Shown in pieces: positions 1-12,774 of a stretch of DNA of 64,000 nt; position 1 is the first letter of the stretch, and each line of letters starts with the position of its first letter. The position numbers and the translations under genes were made by a program. Below the pieces are notes generated by a model. The model ran no database searches. It worked only from the letters and a program-made list of their open reading frames with translations, and was not told the DNA's origin. The DNA is from Rhexocercosporidium sp. MPI-PUGE-AT-0058 (lineage: Eukaryota; Ascomycota; Leotiomycetes; Helotiales), in assembly GCA_020746875.1 (NCBI GenBank), contig JAGTJL010000008.1, positions 1,116,001 through 1,180,000 on the forward strand, given 5' to 3'.

Positions 1-1
1 G

Positions 2-292
2 GGAACTTCGTCAAAGAGGAAAGCTGTTTCGAAAGAAGATGAAGATGAAGAGATCGACGAACAGGCGATATCACCCGTCAAAAAGAAACGTGCGTCCGCC
101 AGCAAGGAGGCGAAAGTCGAGGCCGATACCGACGAAGTTGTACAGCCAAAGACAGGGAGAGCGAAGAAGCCGAAGATAGAGGAAGAGGGAACCTCGACTT
201 CTCTTCCAGTTTCCAAAAAGGCCAGTAAGAAAATCAAGGTCGAAGAGCAAGCCCAGAGCGGGAGACGTCGTTCAGGACGGATTACGAACTGA
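2..292 (+). CDS. C-terminal end of a Lys/Glu-rich, probably nuclear protein (partial)
   Basis: The frame starting at base 2 is open from the window edge to TGA at 290-292 and encodes 96 residues, so this is the 3' end of a gene that begins outside the window. The residues alternate short basic and acidic clusters (KKKR, KPKIEEE, KKASKKIK) and end in the basic stretch GRRRSGRITN. That composition is typical of disordered tails of chromatin or other nuclear proteins, with several possible nuclear localisation signals. No catalytic domain is visible, so the family cannot be named. Direction and frame are supported by the uninterrupted low-complexity coding sense; the other frames contain stops. 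Confidence 0.7.
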   Translation, partial: GTSSKRKAVSKEDEDEEIDEQAISPVKKKRASASKEAKVEADTDEVVQPKTGRAKKPKIEEEGTSTSLPVSKKASKKIKVEEQAQSGRRRSGRITN

Positions 293-1699
293 AAAGTCTA
301 ACTCATGATTTCGGACTAGTGTGAAGACGATTATGTACGATATTGGGAGAAAAAGCTTGGGGCGGTTACTCGATGTATTAACACAAATACGAAAAGATCG
401 GATGGGTTGTACATGAGCAAGAAGGTTAAGGAGCAGATCAGTATGAGCAAAAGCTTCGTTGACACGTCAGCTTGCCTGGAGTAAATGTTTTCATTCGGAC
501 CAGCAATCCCAAGTTTCGAGTTGTTTCTTGGACATTGCTTCTGGTGCTGCTCGGATCATCGATTCATCAAATGGAGCACCTCGTCAGCGCGGGGGACGGC
601 AAAAGTCGTGGTTTCGCCGTTCCTCTCCGCACCTCGGATGGAGATCAAACCCAAGGGCTTGTTTTGTCTGGAAACCGTACTCGTACTCGGTCTGCTTGTC
701 CTTACTTCGTCCTTTTGATTGTTATCTTGTTCCTCTCTTACAGTAGGTGTAAGACGGCGCAGCACTCTTCTTCTTCCGTTGTATTTTCGCCTTCGTTTCT
801 TCCGCCTCTTTCATTGGTGATCGTTCTTTGCCAGTACTTGGCGGAAATGTACACTCGGCCTGTCTTTTTCCCGATCCGGGGCTTTCCTCTCCAGTCCGAT
901 CTTATCCGTATCTTCAGTAGGTACAGTAGTACTTTGATCGAAGTCTTTCACACCAACCATCAGCGTTTAATTGATCAAGAACCGATGACAAAATATCTGG
1001 GGAAAGAGCCTCTTAAAACTTTCTTTTAGTATTTTGCCTGGATTAGCCCAATTAGTGTGCGCGTGGACAGACATGACAGGAAGCCATCGAGAGACCGTCT
1101 CAAGGCCGCCCGCCTGCTCCCAAAGCGTTGTCCAGCGGGGACAGATTAGATTCAATTGCGCCCCCCCGCATGCGGCGTTTGGTCATCGCGACATCTTTCC
1201 AATGGGAGAAGCTGCTCGGCGTTCGTTTGTGCCTCTAAACAATTCGCCATGCGACGAAGGTCTGGGCGGGCCATCTTGCCGTGCCCGGATCCCGGAAACT
1301 TCAGCATCCGTTCGGACTTGCCATGCGCTGAGTGGCCAGAATGACCATCGTGATGCCCACTTTCTTCGTATTCTTCTTCGAATTCGCATGCAGGGCCCCC
1401 TGGGTGGGAGGAACGAACTCTGGACTATCCCGTACAATCAATCGGGCCAGGGCGGAATGGCCGCCCCTCCCCAAGACGGCAGCGGTCTTGCACCTGAAAT
1501 TGTTCGTTCGGTCTTGGGAAAGTCGGTCTTGGGTTGTTTCTATCTCTTCTCTCCGAAACCCCTTCTTGTCGCTGCAATTGACTTCAAAAAAGTCGGCTCC
1601 AACTTCCTGATGTCGTCTTAATTATAACCTTCTTTCCTCTCCTTGAGACATTGTATTTCCTAATTCCTTTCCCCGCGATACTTGCGGGCTATCTTCATC
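293..1699. other. Gene-free stretch upstream of the ABC transporter
   Basis: About 1.4 kb between the first stop codon and the transporter ATG. It contains several short open frames on both strands (the longest about 195 codons), none starting with a good ATG or resembling a protein. It probably holds the transporter promoter and 5' leader. I saw no recognisable drug-response element. Confidence 0.5.
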
Positions 1700-4600
1700 A
1701 TGGCATCCGCTACCCCGTTTGGCGTCTTGCCCCAGGCTGAAGCTGTTGCGCAAACAGTAGAGGAGAAGATAAACCCGACCGACGACAGCTATGCAAAAGA
1801 GACTGGAGGACAGCCGAGCGAGAAGACCGGACATGAATCATTACTAGATTCTGCAGATGAAGAAGACTTGAAGCCCCAAATCCATGAACTGGCGCGAGCT
1901 CTCACATACCACTCAGTGAAGGACGGAGCAGGAGACTACATCAACCCTTTCGAAGAGACCAACAATCCAATCCTAGACCCTAGATCCGACAGTTTCAACT
2001 ACAAGTCATGGATGAAGACTGTCCTGGCTATCCAGTCGCGAGATCCCGAGAGATTTCCCAAGCGTGTTGCTGGAATCGCGTACCGCAACCTCAGTGCTCA
2101 CGGATTTGGAGAAGCCACCGATTACCAGAAGACTTTTGGAAATTACCCACTGGAAATCCCGTCTCTTTTCAAGAGAATAATCGGCCGAAGACAGCAAACC
2201 AAGATCCAAATTTTGAGGAATTTCGATGGGTTGATCCGAAGTGGAGAGATGTTGGTTGTACTTGGAAGACCTGGAAGGTAGGCAGTGCTTCTGAATGTCG
2301 TGTTTTCTCAACTCACAGATTGGATAGTGGATGCTCTACTCTACTCAAGACGATTTCTGGAGAAACAGATGGGTACTTCATTGATGAGAAGTCGCACATC
2401 AACTACCAAGGTATCTCAGTCGAACAGATGCATAACGATTTCAGGGGTGAGTGTATCTACCAAGCGGAAACCGATGTCCACTTCCCCCAATTGACCGTTG
2501 GACAAACCCTGGAATTTGCTGCCAAAGCTCGTGCTCCTCGAAACAGAATCCCTGGTGTCACAAGAGAACAGTACGCTACTCACATGCGCGATGTCATTAT
2601 GGCTGTGTTTGGGCTCAATCACACACTAAATACTAAGGTCGGCAACGACTTCATTCGTGGAGTCAGTGGTGGAGAGAGGAAGCGTGTCAGTATCGCAGAA
2701 GCGTAAGCGGAGATGTCTCTTTGTCGTTGGTCCAATTGCTGACGTGACCTCCAGAGCTCTTGGTGGAAGTCCTTTGCAGTGCTGGGATAACAGTACGAGA
2801 GGATTAGACAGTGCTACTGCTCTAGAATTTGTCAAGACGCTCAGACTTTCGACAGATCTAGCTGGTTCAGCCGCCGTTGTTGCCATCTACCAAGCCTCGC
2901 AAAGTATTTATGACATTTTCGATAAGGTTGCCGTGCTATACGAAGGACGACAGATCTATTTCGGAAACATTCACGCCGCAAAGAAATACTTCTTAGACAT
3001 GGGCTTCGACTGTCCACCACGACAAACAACAGGCGATTTCTTAACGTCTATCACAAGCCCAGCAGAGCGTGTTACCAGACCAGGATTCGAAGGGAAGACA
3101 CCATACACTCCTGATGAGTTTGCCGCAGCTTGGTACGAGAGTGAGGACAGGGCGAAGTTGATGAGAGATATCGAGGAATTTGATACTTTGTACCCTATCG
3201 GAGGCCCAAGCCTAGAGCAGTTCAAGGAAGGCCGTCGAGGTATGCTATTTCCCATTCCGTGATAGTGACATTGACTAAGATGTGATAGCTGCTCAATCCA
3301 AGAACCAGCGTATCAAATCTCCCTACACGCTCTCCGTTGTTCAACAGGTCAAGCTATGCGTCCAGCGCGGCTTCCAGAGACTGCAAGGCGATATGACACT
3401 AATGCTGACTTCCTTCATCGGCAATGCCGTGATGGCCCTCATTATCGGTAGTGTGTTCTACAACTTACCTAATGAAACATCTTCTCTGTACAGCAAAGGA
3501 GCGTTGCTCTTCTTTGCGATTTTGATGGCAGCTTTTCAAAGTGCCCTGGAGGTGAGTTGATAGTTCGAAATAGTTCTGGACAACTATTTAATCGAGTGTC
3601 ACAGATCTTGACACTGTATGCCCAACGACCAATAGTTGAAAAGCAAGCCAAATACGCATTTTACCATCCCTTTGCTGAAGCTATAGGTATGCTACTCTTT
3701 TGGCCATGTATGACCGTCAGCTTACAGTTTTTCAGCCTCCATGTTGTGTGACCTTCCGAACAAAATCGGTACCGCAACATGTTTCAACCTCGCCTTGTAC
3801 TTCATGACCAACCTTCGAAGAACGCCAGAACACTTCTTCGTGTTCTATCTGTTCGCATTCATGTGTACACTATGCATCTCTATGTTCTTCCGCTCTATTG
3901 CCGCCATGTCTCGCACACTATCGCAAGCAATGGCTCCCGCCGCACTGTTTATTCTCGCTTTGATTATCTACACTGGTTTCGCTATTCCGACAAGAGACAT
4001 GCACCCATGGTTCCGATGGATCAACTGGCTAAACCCAGTCGCATATGCCTTCGAGGCACTGATGATCAACGAGTTCCACAAGCTGAAGATCCCTTGCTCT
4101 CCTGCTATGTTCGTCCCAGCAGGTCCAGGATACGAAGGTATTACTTCTGAACAGAGGATTTGCTCTACCACCGGGGCTGCTGCAGGCGCGGATTTTGTTG
4201 ACGGCGATACTTATCTCATGGTGAACTTCAAATATGAGCGTGCACATCTCTGGAGGTATGTTTCCCAAATTCACACGCGAATTTTGGAATTGAAAATGCT
4301 AATGAGAGTAATAGAAATCTCGGCATTATGTTTGCACTAATGGTTTTTGGATGTGCTGTCTACCTCGTCTGCACAGAATACATCTCCGCCAAGAAGAGTA
4401 AGGGCGAAGTGCTCCTCTTCAGACGTGGTAAAGTACCAGATCTCGGATCCAAGAAGCCTGACGAAGAAGCCAATATTGATGACCGCGTCAACACCGAAAC
4501 TGTCCTTGCTAGAGAGAAGACTGTTCCTGATGCGCCTCCTTCCATCCAGAAGCAGACGGCTGTTTTCCATTGGGATGGTGTCAATTATGATATCAAGATC

Positions 4601-6704
4601 AAGAAAGAGGATCGTAGACTGTTGGATGATGTGTAGGTCCTTTTAAGGGGTGGTGATGTGGAGATCCATGTGCTAACATTCTGCTAGTGACGGCTGGGTC
4701 ATTCCTGGTACTCTAACTGCCCTCATGGGTGTTTCCGGAGCCGGCAAGACAACACTTCTCGACGTACTCGCAAGTCGTGTCACTATGGGAGTTGTATCAG
4801 GTCAAATGCTCGTCGACGGCAGAGAAAGAGACACTGGTTTCCAGAGAAAGACTGGATACGTGCAACAACAAGATCTCCACTTGGCAACTTCAACCGTCAG
4901 AGAAGCATTGACTTTCAGCGCTATTCTCCGCCAATCGAGAACCATCCCTCACGCTGAAAAAGTCGCATACGTAGATGAGGTTATTAAGGTCCTAGAGATG
5001 GAAGCCTACGCCGACGCCGTCGTCGGTGTCCCCGGTGAAGGTCTCAACGTCGAGCAACGCAAAAGACTAACAATCGGCGTTGAACTTGCTGCGAAGCCAG
5101 CACTCCTCCTTTTCCTTGACGAGCCTACATCCGGTCTAGATTCCCAAACCGCGTGGTCTATTCTGGCACTTCTTCGCAAGCTCGCAGATAACGGCCAGGC
5201 CATCCTCTGCACTATCCATCAACCATCCGCTATCCTCTTCCAAGAATTCGATCGTCTCCTATTCCTTGCACGCGGTGGAAAGACCGTCTACTTTGGTGGT
5301 ATAGGAAAAGACTCACACATTCTTACTGACTACTTTGAGAGGAACGGATCTTCTAAGTTTGGACCAGACGATAACCCCGCTGAGAAGATGCTTGAAGTCA
5401 TTGGAGCAGCTCCAGGATCAACCACAGAAATCGACTGGCCGGAAGTCTGGAAACACTCTCCAGAGCGCCAAGCAGTTAAGGCAGAACTAGTTCGAATGAA
5501 AGAGACACTCAGCCAGAAGCCTATCTCAGAAGACCCAACAGCACTCGACCAATTCGCCGCTCCCCCCGTGGTCCAAATCAAGGCCGTTCTCTTGCGGGTC
5601 TTCCAGCAATACTGGAGAACACCTTCATACCTCTACTCGAAGACTGCTCTTTGCACATCAGTCGTACGTTATTCCTCCCCCTCATATCTTCCACTAACTA
5701 ACACATGTCAGGGTCTCTTCATCGGCTTCTCCTTCTGGGACGCACCCACCTCACTCCAAGGCCTCCAGAACCAACTCTTCGCAATCTTCATGCTCCTCAC
5801 CGTCTTCGGCAACCTGTCCCAGCAAATCATGCCGCACTTCGTCACACAGCGCGCCCTGTACGAGTCCCGCGAAAGACCATCCAAGACCTACTCCTGGGTC
5901 GTCTTCATTCTCTCGAACCTGATCGTCGAGATGCCCTGGAACACACTCATGGGAGTGATCCTGTACTTCACATGGTACTACCCTATCGGTTTGTACAGAA
6001 ATGCTCAGCCTACGGACGCGGTGACCGAGCGCGGAGGTCTGATGTTCTTGTTCCTGTGGAGCTTCCTCATGTTCGCCGGGACGTTTACGCATCTTGTCGT
6101 CGCTGGGATTGAGACGGCTGAGACGGCTGGTAATGTAGGCAATTTGCTGTTCTCGCTGTGTTTGATCTTCAATGGGTACGTTTTCTCCTCTTCCATCTAT
6201 CACTCCTCCATCCACCTCCCCTGAACCTCTCAAAGTCTCTCAGATGAATGAAGAAAGGAGCAAAACTAACACCACTATTCTAGCGTCCTCGCCTCCCCCA
6301 GCGCCCTCCCCCGCTTCTGGATCTTCATGTACCGCGTTTCCCCCTTCACCTACCTCGTATCCGGCATGCTCTCCACCGGCCTCGCCAACACCGAGGTAAT
6401 CTGCTCCTCAATCGAATACCTACACGTCAACCCACCCTCAAACACCACCTGCGGCACCTATCTCGACCCCTACATGTCCCTCGCGGGCGGCTACGTCCTC
6501 AACCGCGACGACACCACCGATTGCAACTTCTGCAGCATGGCGAAGACGAATGTGTTCTTGAAGACGGTGAATGCGGATTATGCGGATGCGTGGAGGAATT
6601 TTGGGATCCTGTGGGTCTTTATCGTGTTTAATTGCTTTGGGGCCGTGGGGCTTTACTGGTTGGCTAGGGTGCCGAAGGGGAAGAGGAAGGTGAAGAAGGA
6701 GTAG
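1700..6704 (+). CDS. Full-size PDR-type ABC transporter (ABC-G, Cdr1/Pdr5/Snq2-like)
   Basis: Model: join(1700..2277, 2328..2702, 2755..3239, 3289..3551, 3605..3686, 3736..4255, 4315..4632, 4688..5663, 5712..6175, 6284..6704), 1493 aa, a normal length for fungal pleiotropic drug resistance pumps. Order is NBD1-TMD1-NBD2-TMD2. NBD1 has the family's atypical Walker A ([12 protein letters not shown], Cys in place of Lys; the first intron splits it), signature [14 protein letters not shown] and Walker B-region [15 protein letters not shown]2 is canonical in Walker A ([15 protein letters not shown]) and Walker B ([14 protein letters not shown]), with the degenerate signature [12 protein letters not shown] usual for this half. 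Each TMD has about six hydrophobic helices and the Cys-containing external loop ([11 protein letters not shown]) before the last helix. Expected role is ATP-driven efflux of hydrophobic compounds at the plasma membrane. The substrate cannot be read from sequence. All exon phases agree. Confidence 0.95.
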
Positions 6705-7130
6705 ACGTCTACTCTTAAGCGCTGATTTTTTTGTTGTCCTTGTTGTATGTTGTGTTGTGTTGTGTTAGGATACCTCTTTGCGATGGATGGATGTTCGATA
6801 TCCGATTTCCTTGTCTATATTTCCTTTCTTTTCTTGTGTATAACAATCACCTCTCACTACATGATTGTCGGCGAGGAGACATAGATGAGCATAGTATATG
6901 TGGGTGGTAAAGAAGTACGGAGTCGAGAGAAAGCTATAGCGGTAGGGTGCATACATACATATAGATACCGGAGTGGAACATAGAAGAGTACAGAGTCCAA
7001 ATAGAAAGCTCATCTCATCTATCATACACACCTCCAAAACAATTTCTCCTTAAGAAGTATGTTCATTTGTGCCATGTGAGCTGCTATAAAAATCTAAATT
7101 GGTATCTCAAACGTCCTTACTCCCCCAAAA
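6705..7130. other. Convergent 3' intergenic region with TTGTG repeat
   Basis: The gap between two convergent genes. It holds both 3' untranslated regions and a short TTGTG-type repeat at about 6740-6766. No gene is seen. Confidence 0.5.
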
Positions 7131-9359
7131 TTAAGTTCCCGTCATCTGTCCACCTATCCTAGGACTCCTTTCTCCACCTTTCCCATCCTTTCCATCCTGT
7201 TCATCCTCCTCCACCCCCCTCGCAACCCACCTCACAACATCAACATCAATGGTCGCACTGCCCCCAACCCCACCCCTCAACAACTCATCCCTCTTCCTCT
7301 CCCTCCTCTCCTTCCTCGCCTTCCTCTCTTTCCTCTCCTCCTCCGCTCCCCTAACAACAACACTCGCCTCCCTCTTGAAAACCTCGTCGTCTAAGCCTGT
7401 TATCCTCGCTTTACTTCTTAAATCAGAGACGCTCGCGCTCCGCATCAAGAAGCGCGACGTTGGTATCTGTGAGGGAGAAGGAGGTAGATCCCCCGGGCTG
7501 GGGACGCCTGATAAATGCGCGGTTTGCGGGACAGTCGGTAGATGGCCGACCGAGTGTCGAGAAGCCGATTTAAGCGTCGATGCGGATGTCCGTGCCGATA
7601 CCGGTAGAGCCGGCAGTGGAGGCGGCGCGGCTCTCTTCGTAAATGTAATGATGTTCGCGACGTCTTTCCCGCGAACCACCCGTCCCTGTTTACCCTCGCT
7701 TAAAATGACCGTCCGTCTCGTAGCCACGCTACTCCTATCCGTAACGGACCTACTCTCAGCATCTCTCCTTGCGCTCAAAGCCTCGCTCCGCCTCTGAGCA
7801 TCGTATGAATCGAACGCCTGGTCCAACTCTGCCCTCCACCGTCCAGCCTCACTCCCAACGCTTTGACGCCCGTACTTCGGCCTCCCTGCCGCACCCGGCA
7901 TGTCAGGGACGACGGAATCGCCTTCTAGCTCAGCGAGGATCGTCCGTCGACTCTCACGCCTGGTGTACATCTCCTCGAAAGCTCGTCGCTGCACCACAGT
8001 CGTTTCCGCCACGGGCGTTCCAGGCTGCGATTGCCGCGTCGACATGAATCGTAATGAGCGTGTGACGTGGACTTCTAAAGCTTGCCCTTTCTCTGCGTCA
8101 CTGTGCTTGCGTTTCATTCTAGGTTGTTTATCCGATCCTTTCGAGAGGACGGTGAAGCCTTTCAGGCTGGAGAAGAAAGACCCGAATAGGTCGAATGGGG
8201 AAGTGGATTCCTGGGAAGGAGATTTCGGCTTGGGCGCGTGGGCTTTACGGTACCGGAGGAAGAGCCATAAGCAAATGACGGGGGTTGTGAGTGCAATTCC
8301 ACCTATGACAATGACGTAGATAATTCGAGCGCTAGGTTTCGAGGATGTGGTGGGTTCGTTCCCTGTGGTGTTGGTGGATGCTCCAGCTGTTGCTTGCGCT
8401 CCGGAATTGGTGGTTGTGCTGGTTGTGGTGTCTGGGCTGGTGATACCGATAGCTGGGGCTATGGAAGAGGTCCTACTCCCACTGGCGGGTTTTAATGTGG
8501 TAACCGGGATAGGTATGGTTGTCGCAGTGCTTTTTTGTGTGGCGAGGACACTCAGTATACTGATTGCGGATCGTTCGCATAGGCTGTCAACGGAGCCGTC
8601 TCCGATGGCCGCAAGGGTTTCTGTTCCAGTCCTGGGATCCCGGCATCTAATGGCACGAGCAAGAGGTCTTGGTGTTGCTATTGGGGTTTGGGTACCGGTA
8701 GCCGCGGTGAGTGTTCTCATGGTAACAGAGGGGATGAGTGACGAGGGGCCGGTCATATTTTGAAGAGTGAAAATAGGAGAGAAATATGTGACTGAAATGG
8801 TCGAATCAAGAAGAAGAGAGCCACGGACGCCGAGAAAGCTTGGAAATGTCAGTTTGTTGATGGAGAAGTAAAAGCCATTGCCAATTGGCCAGATAGTCAT
8901 GACTTACTATGCATCTCTCGCGTTGGTCCCCATGGACGAAGGGATGTTGACGCTGTTATCAACAGTAGAAGGGTTGATGGTTGAAAGGTCCCACGCAAAA
9001 AGTGTTGTCTAATAAACTCGTTAGATTCTCTTGGGTAGTAATGCTGGCGGTTGAGAGACAAAGTGCAGTAAACTGCACGAGATACACATGATTCCCAAGT
9101 TTGGATTGGGCACTGCTGCCTTCGACCTGAATCCAAAAAATCTATGACTTACGGGAGAAGTATAAGAACCAGCAAGAAGCAAAAGAGAAAAGTTCGTCAT
9201 CTGGCTTAAAAACGGAGCAGATGTCGACTCAGCAACCGTAAGGATGAAAGGAACATCGCCCAGGATGACCTCACCCTCTGTCGGACGGCTGAAAGAAACC
9301 TGGGCCGAACCGGGAAGAAACTGCACCGCAACAACGAGAAACAAGAGCTCAAGTCGCAT
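7131..9359 (-). CDS. Single-pass Ser/Thr-rich membrane protein with Kre9/Knh1-like N-terminal domain
   Basis: Model: complement(join(7131..8838, 8908..9008, 9153..9359)), 671 aa. Residues 1-20 form a signal peptide (MRLELLFLVVAVQFLPGSAQ). About 85 residues follow that resemble the Ser-Thr-rich Kre9/Knh1-type beta-sandwich domain of fungal surface proteins (FSRPTEGEVILGD, later WDLSTINPS and DAYFLGV). Then comes a Ser/Thr/Pro/Ala-rich stalk, one transmembrane helix (IIYVIVIGGIALTTPVICLW), an RYRK stop-transfer and a long basic cytoplasmic tail of about 380 residues. This suggests a plasma-membrane protein facing the cell wall, perhaps a sensor or anchor; that is inference. Intron 1 (144 nt, acceptor after TCTAAC) and intron 2 (69 nt, branch AACTGAC) were chosen because they join the domain in frame. 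The 5' UTR is a polypurine/polypyrimidine tract. Confidence 0.75.
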
Positions 9360-10344
9360 CTTGAACAAACAATTGAGGAAGAGGAGGAGGAGGAGGAGAA
9401 GAAGAAGAAAGAAAAAGATGTAAGGATGAAGAAGTGACGTGAAAAGAAGAATATGCAGCTAGCTAGCATGTCATGTCTATCTTTCGATGCAGGCAGGCAA
9501 GGGCAAGGGCAGGCACGGGAGCTACGCCTTGCCAGAAGGCAGGGTACTGGCTCCTTTTCATATCAGCAATCTGGATTAGAGCTGAGCTGGATTGAAGCTC
9601 CACTTCCTACGATTGAGGAATCAAATGGAGGGGCAGATTGCAATGTGCAGCAGACAGACAAAAGAAATGAGGCATCCCTGTAGAAACAACCCCATGCTTC
9701 AAACCCCTCACCCCTCGCTTACCATTTCCTCGGCGCACCTTAATACCTTTGATATGATATTATTCGTCGGATATCGCAAGCTTCCCGCAATGCGGCTGTG
9801 ACAGCGAGTGCACGGCCGATGGCCAACACCCTGCTGAAGCTTCAACCGTTGCAAGAATAGTCCGATGTGGAATTGCGGTATTTAGCCCGTCCCAAAACGG
9901 GAAGATCTCATTGGACTAAGCTTAAATGACCCCTGTTAATCGAGAGAGTGCAGCGCAGTCAAAACACCACGGGAAGCTTGATCTTGGTCCCTGCGACTTT
10001 TGAAGTCTTCGGGATTCCTTCAAGTTTCGTTCGCCGGGCTTGCACCCAAGCTTGCACCCCACAGAAAGGGGCACCTGTCAAACCTGCCATCTGATGTATG
10101 ATTGGCGTGTTTTGAGCTTGGCCAAGAACCTGGAACGACCAAAACTCCATCGAGACCATTGCCGTGGGTTGGCAGGCTTGAATTGGCTGCTATCCCGCTC
10201 CCTCAGGCAAACCTTACCTCTGATCCAGTTCATGCCGGCATTCCCACCATTGGATGAATTCGTCTGCTTAATGGGATGGAATGTGATGGGATGGAACACG
10301 GAATTGAGGTCTGTTCAGTCCAGAAGGATTGAGAATCACACTGC
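9360..10344. other. Gene-free stretch with a polypurine tract (9374-9420)
   Basis: Upstream region of the membrane-protein gene. On the + strand bases 9374-9420 are almost pure purine (GAGGAG/AAGAAG runs), lying directly 5' of the start codon on the other strand. The remainder has only short random open frames. The promoter is presumably here. Confidence 0.5.
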
Positions 10345-12313
10345 CTATTGATAAGAGCTCGTTGGCCTGAGCGGGAGTCCGGCTTTCTTGTAGGCAGAAT
10401 CAATCATCTCCATCTGTTTCACGGAATCCTCGCCGTCTATCCAAACGCCAGAAGGGGATCCTCTGCCCTTAATCCTGTGGACGAACTGCTCCAGCTGGTG
10501 TCTGTAGGTGGACCAGGACTCGTGTCCCTGGCCTTTCCGGACTTCGTCTTGCCAAGTGTAAGCCTTCTGATACTGCGTCGTAGCCCAGGTCTTGAGAGGC
10601 TTCTTATCGTCAGATTTTCGGATGGTGTGTTGTTCCACGATGTCGATCCGGTGCCAAACCACTGGCATAACCATATTCCAGATAATAACTTTCTTAACCA
10701 CGACGTGCTCGTTCTCACTCGTTTCTCCCAAACTCTCATCTCGAACAACCGTCTCACCATGTACCACTTCGCAGCTAGGCCATCGAAAACCAGGTATCGG
10801 TCCCCAGCCATGTAAGCTTAAATCGACATACATCGTGCCAATTCCTCCATTTGGAAAACGCCACTTCGCGGTCACTACGTGAATGAGTTAGCATCATGTC
10901 CATCTACTATCTTGTACTGCAGATCCAGCAAGACGACTCTCGCGAGGTTCCCCTATTCAGGGAAAATCAACGAGCCGAGGACCGCGAAGATCTCCGAAAC
11001 ATTCATGCATGCAGCGAATTGAGGGGGTGACGCCTCTCGCGAGGTCTCCCCGTTCAGGGAAAGTCCTTCTAGCGGAAGATTTTCGAAGCATTTCAGACTA
11101 CGAAACAGAGTGAGGAGGCGGTAATAGGGACTGAATACATACTAGCCTGATCACACCTCTGATCAAACCCCTTGGGCATCAGCCTTGGGATAGCCTCCAA
11201 ACATTCCTCTGGCTCAGTTCCAAAAATCAAACGTAGAAACAGCTGCGTAAGAACTCGAGTCAGCACCATAATACCCTTCATATATCCATCTCAAGGTGTC
11301 AAAATTGCTTCAGGACATGTCCAAACACAGAAGTGCTTGCCTACTTCGTGAGACTAAACCCAACTATAGTGGAACCACAGCGACTTCACAGGGAAACACA
11401 TTTGTCTACAACCGTGTCTTCTACCCCGGACAGGTTCAGTCGCACGAAGAAACCGAGTCAAAGCCACCCGCCACACTTCGTAACAAAACCTCGAATAGGA
11501 ACAAAACAAAATCGGAGGCCAACCCACCGTAGTGTAAGCCCCCATATCCATCGTCACCCCACCCCCAATTCCAAAATCAAACCTAATATCTGTCTCGGGA
11601 AACACATACCTCGGACACGTCAAAGTGGTGTGCGCCGAAACCACATTTTCCTTGTCAACATGCTCCAGGAACGCCGCGCACGCGGGGTGGAAACGCGCGT
11701 GGAAAGCTTCAAGCAGGATCGGGGCGTCTGGTTGTGAGAGGAGGGGAGAGCGGAAGAGGGAGGCGGCTTCGGAGGCATTGGAGACGGAGGGTTTCTCGAG
11801 GAGGACGTGTTTGTTTGCGCGGAGGGCTTTGAGTGCCCATTCGTAGTGCAGGCCGTTGGGGAGGGGGATGTAGATTGCGTCGATGGAGGGGTCGTCGATT
11901 AGTTCTATTGTGTGGTTTGAGTGGTTAGAGAGTGCTTGCATTCTTTCGCCTTGTGAATAGGAGAGGGAAGGGGAGGTGAGGTCTGCTAGAACAAACTGAC
12001 CTTGGTAGGAACTATGCACAATCGGAATCCCATGTTGCTTCGCATACGCATTCGCCCTCTTCTCGTCTCGAGCAGCCACAGCTGCGATTATCACATCTGG
12101 ATGAGACTTCGCGGGTCCGATTACAGCAATTGGTCTGCTTCCGCATCAGCTTGTATCCTGTACATCACATCCCCTCCTATCCCATCCGCAGACGACTCAC
12201 GCGATAGTCGATGCGCCGAGAAGGCCGATCCGCAGCGCATCCTGGCTTTTGGCAGGTGTCTCTGGGTAGGACATCGCCCAATTACGGCGTATAAAGGGGA
12301 GAATGGATTCCAT
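10345..12313 (-). CDS. GFO/IDH/MocA-family NAD(P)-dependent dehydrogenase (dihydrodiol or D-xylose dehydrogenase-like)
   Basis: Model: complement(join(10345..10874, 11143..11242, 11528..11904, 12001..12134, 12201..12313)), 417 aa. A Rossmann nucleotide-binding motif (RIGLLGASTIAP) is followed by VAARDEKRANAYAKQ, DDPSIDAIYIPLPNGLHYEW and the family hallmark EKP in VLLEKPSVSNA. The C-terminal half carries the GFO/IDH/MocA sheet domain (MDMGAYT, FGTEPEEC, KWRFPNGG) and ends WIDGEDSVKQMEMIDSAYKKAG. Known relatives oxidise sugars or trans-dihydrodiols using NADP; which one applies here is not visible. The start at 12313 gives a short N-terminal extension before the Rossmann fold. Introns 3 and 4 (285 and 268 nt) are long for this genome, and intron 4 contains a direct repeat. 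Confidence 0.88.
10937..11100. repeat. Imperfect direct duplication inside intron 4 of the dehydrogenase gene
   Basis: A block starting CTCTCGCGAGG and continuing to TTCAGGGAAA occurs at 10937-10968 and again at 11034-11065, offset 97 bp, with a few substitutions and indels. Weaker similarity continues downstream (GAAGAT..CGAA). This is a partly decayed tandem duplication that helps explain the unusual intron length. Confidence 0.6.
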
Positions 12314-12774
12314 AGTGGTGGTTGGAATGCTGTTTGGTGGAGGTGTTCTGAGTCTGGGTGGATGGATGATGGATGTGTTGGAGTCCTCTCCCCCAACATC
12401 CGTCAAGGCTCGCGCCACTGACTGACTGACCATGTAAGGGTAGACATTTCGGCAGTCTCACTGTCGAATTCAGCTGTGCTACATTGACAGTTCAAATAAT
12501 TATCAAATGAGATGCCTAGGGATCGCAGCAGAACCTAAAAGTTTGAATTGATCAAGGCTGTTATCCTTGTTCGCCACAGGGAAATTGCCATCCCCATCAG
12601 CCCCTGAATTGAAGGTACCACTTTATAATTCCTCCAACCTCACCATATTCAAATATCACAAACCAGTCTAAAGCTAGAAATAATCTGCAGCATTAAGCAA
12701 AGGTTGTTTACTTATTCGCAAACATTAATGCTATTAGGAGCTAATAAATTACCCTAGTACCCTCCGTCTCTTAC
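12314..12774. other. Intergenic region, no gene seen
   Basis: This stretch holds the upstream region of the dehydrogenase gene and the 3' end region of the Git1-like gene, both on the minus strand. It is AT-rich and has no coding signal. Confidence 0.5.

Noticed and set aside
472..1029. 185-codon + strand frame upstream of the ABC transporter
   Set aside because: It lacks an ATG start, no motif is visible and it overlaps several other open frames. It is more likely promoter or leader sequence.
1034..1621. 195-codon + strand frame
   Set aside because: It has no ATG start, a random-looking composition and overlapping frames on both strands.
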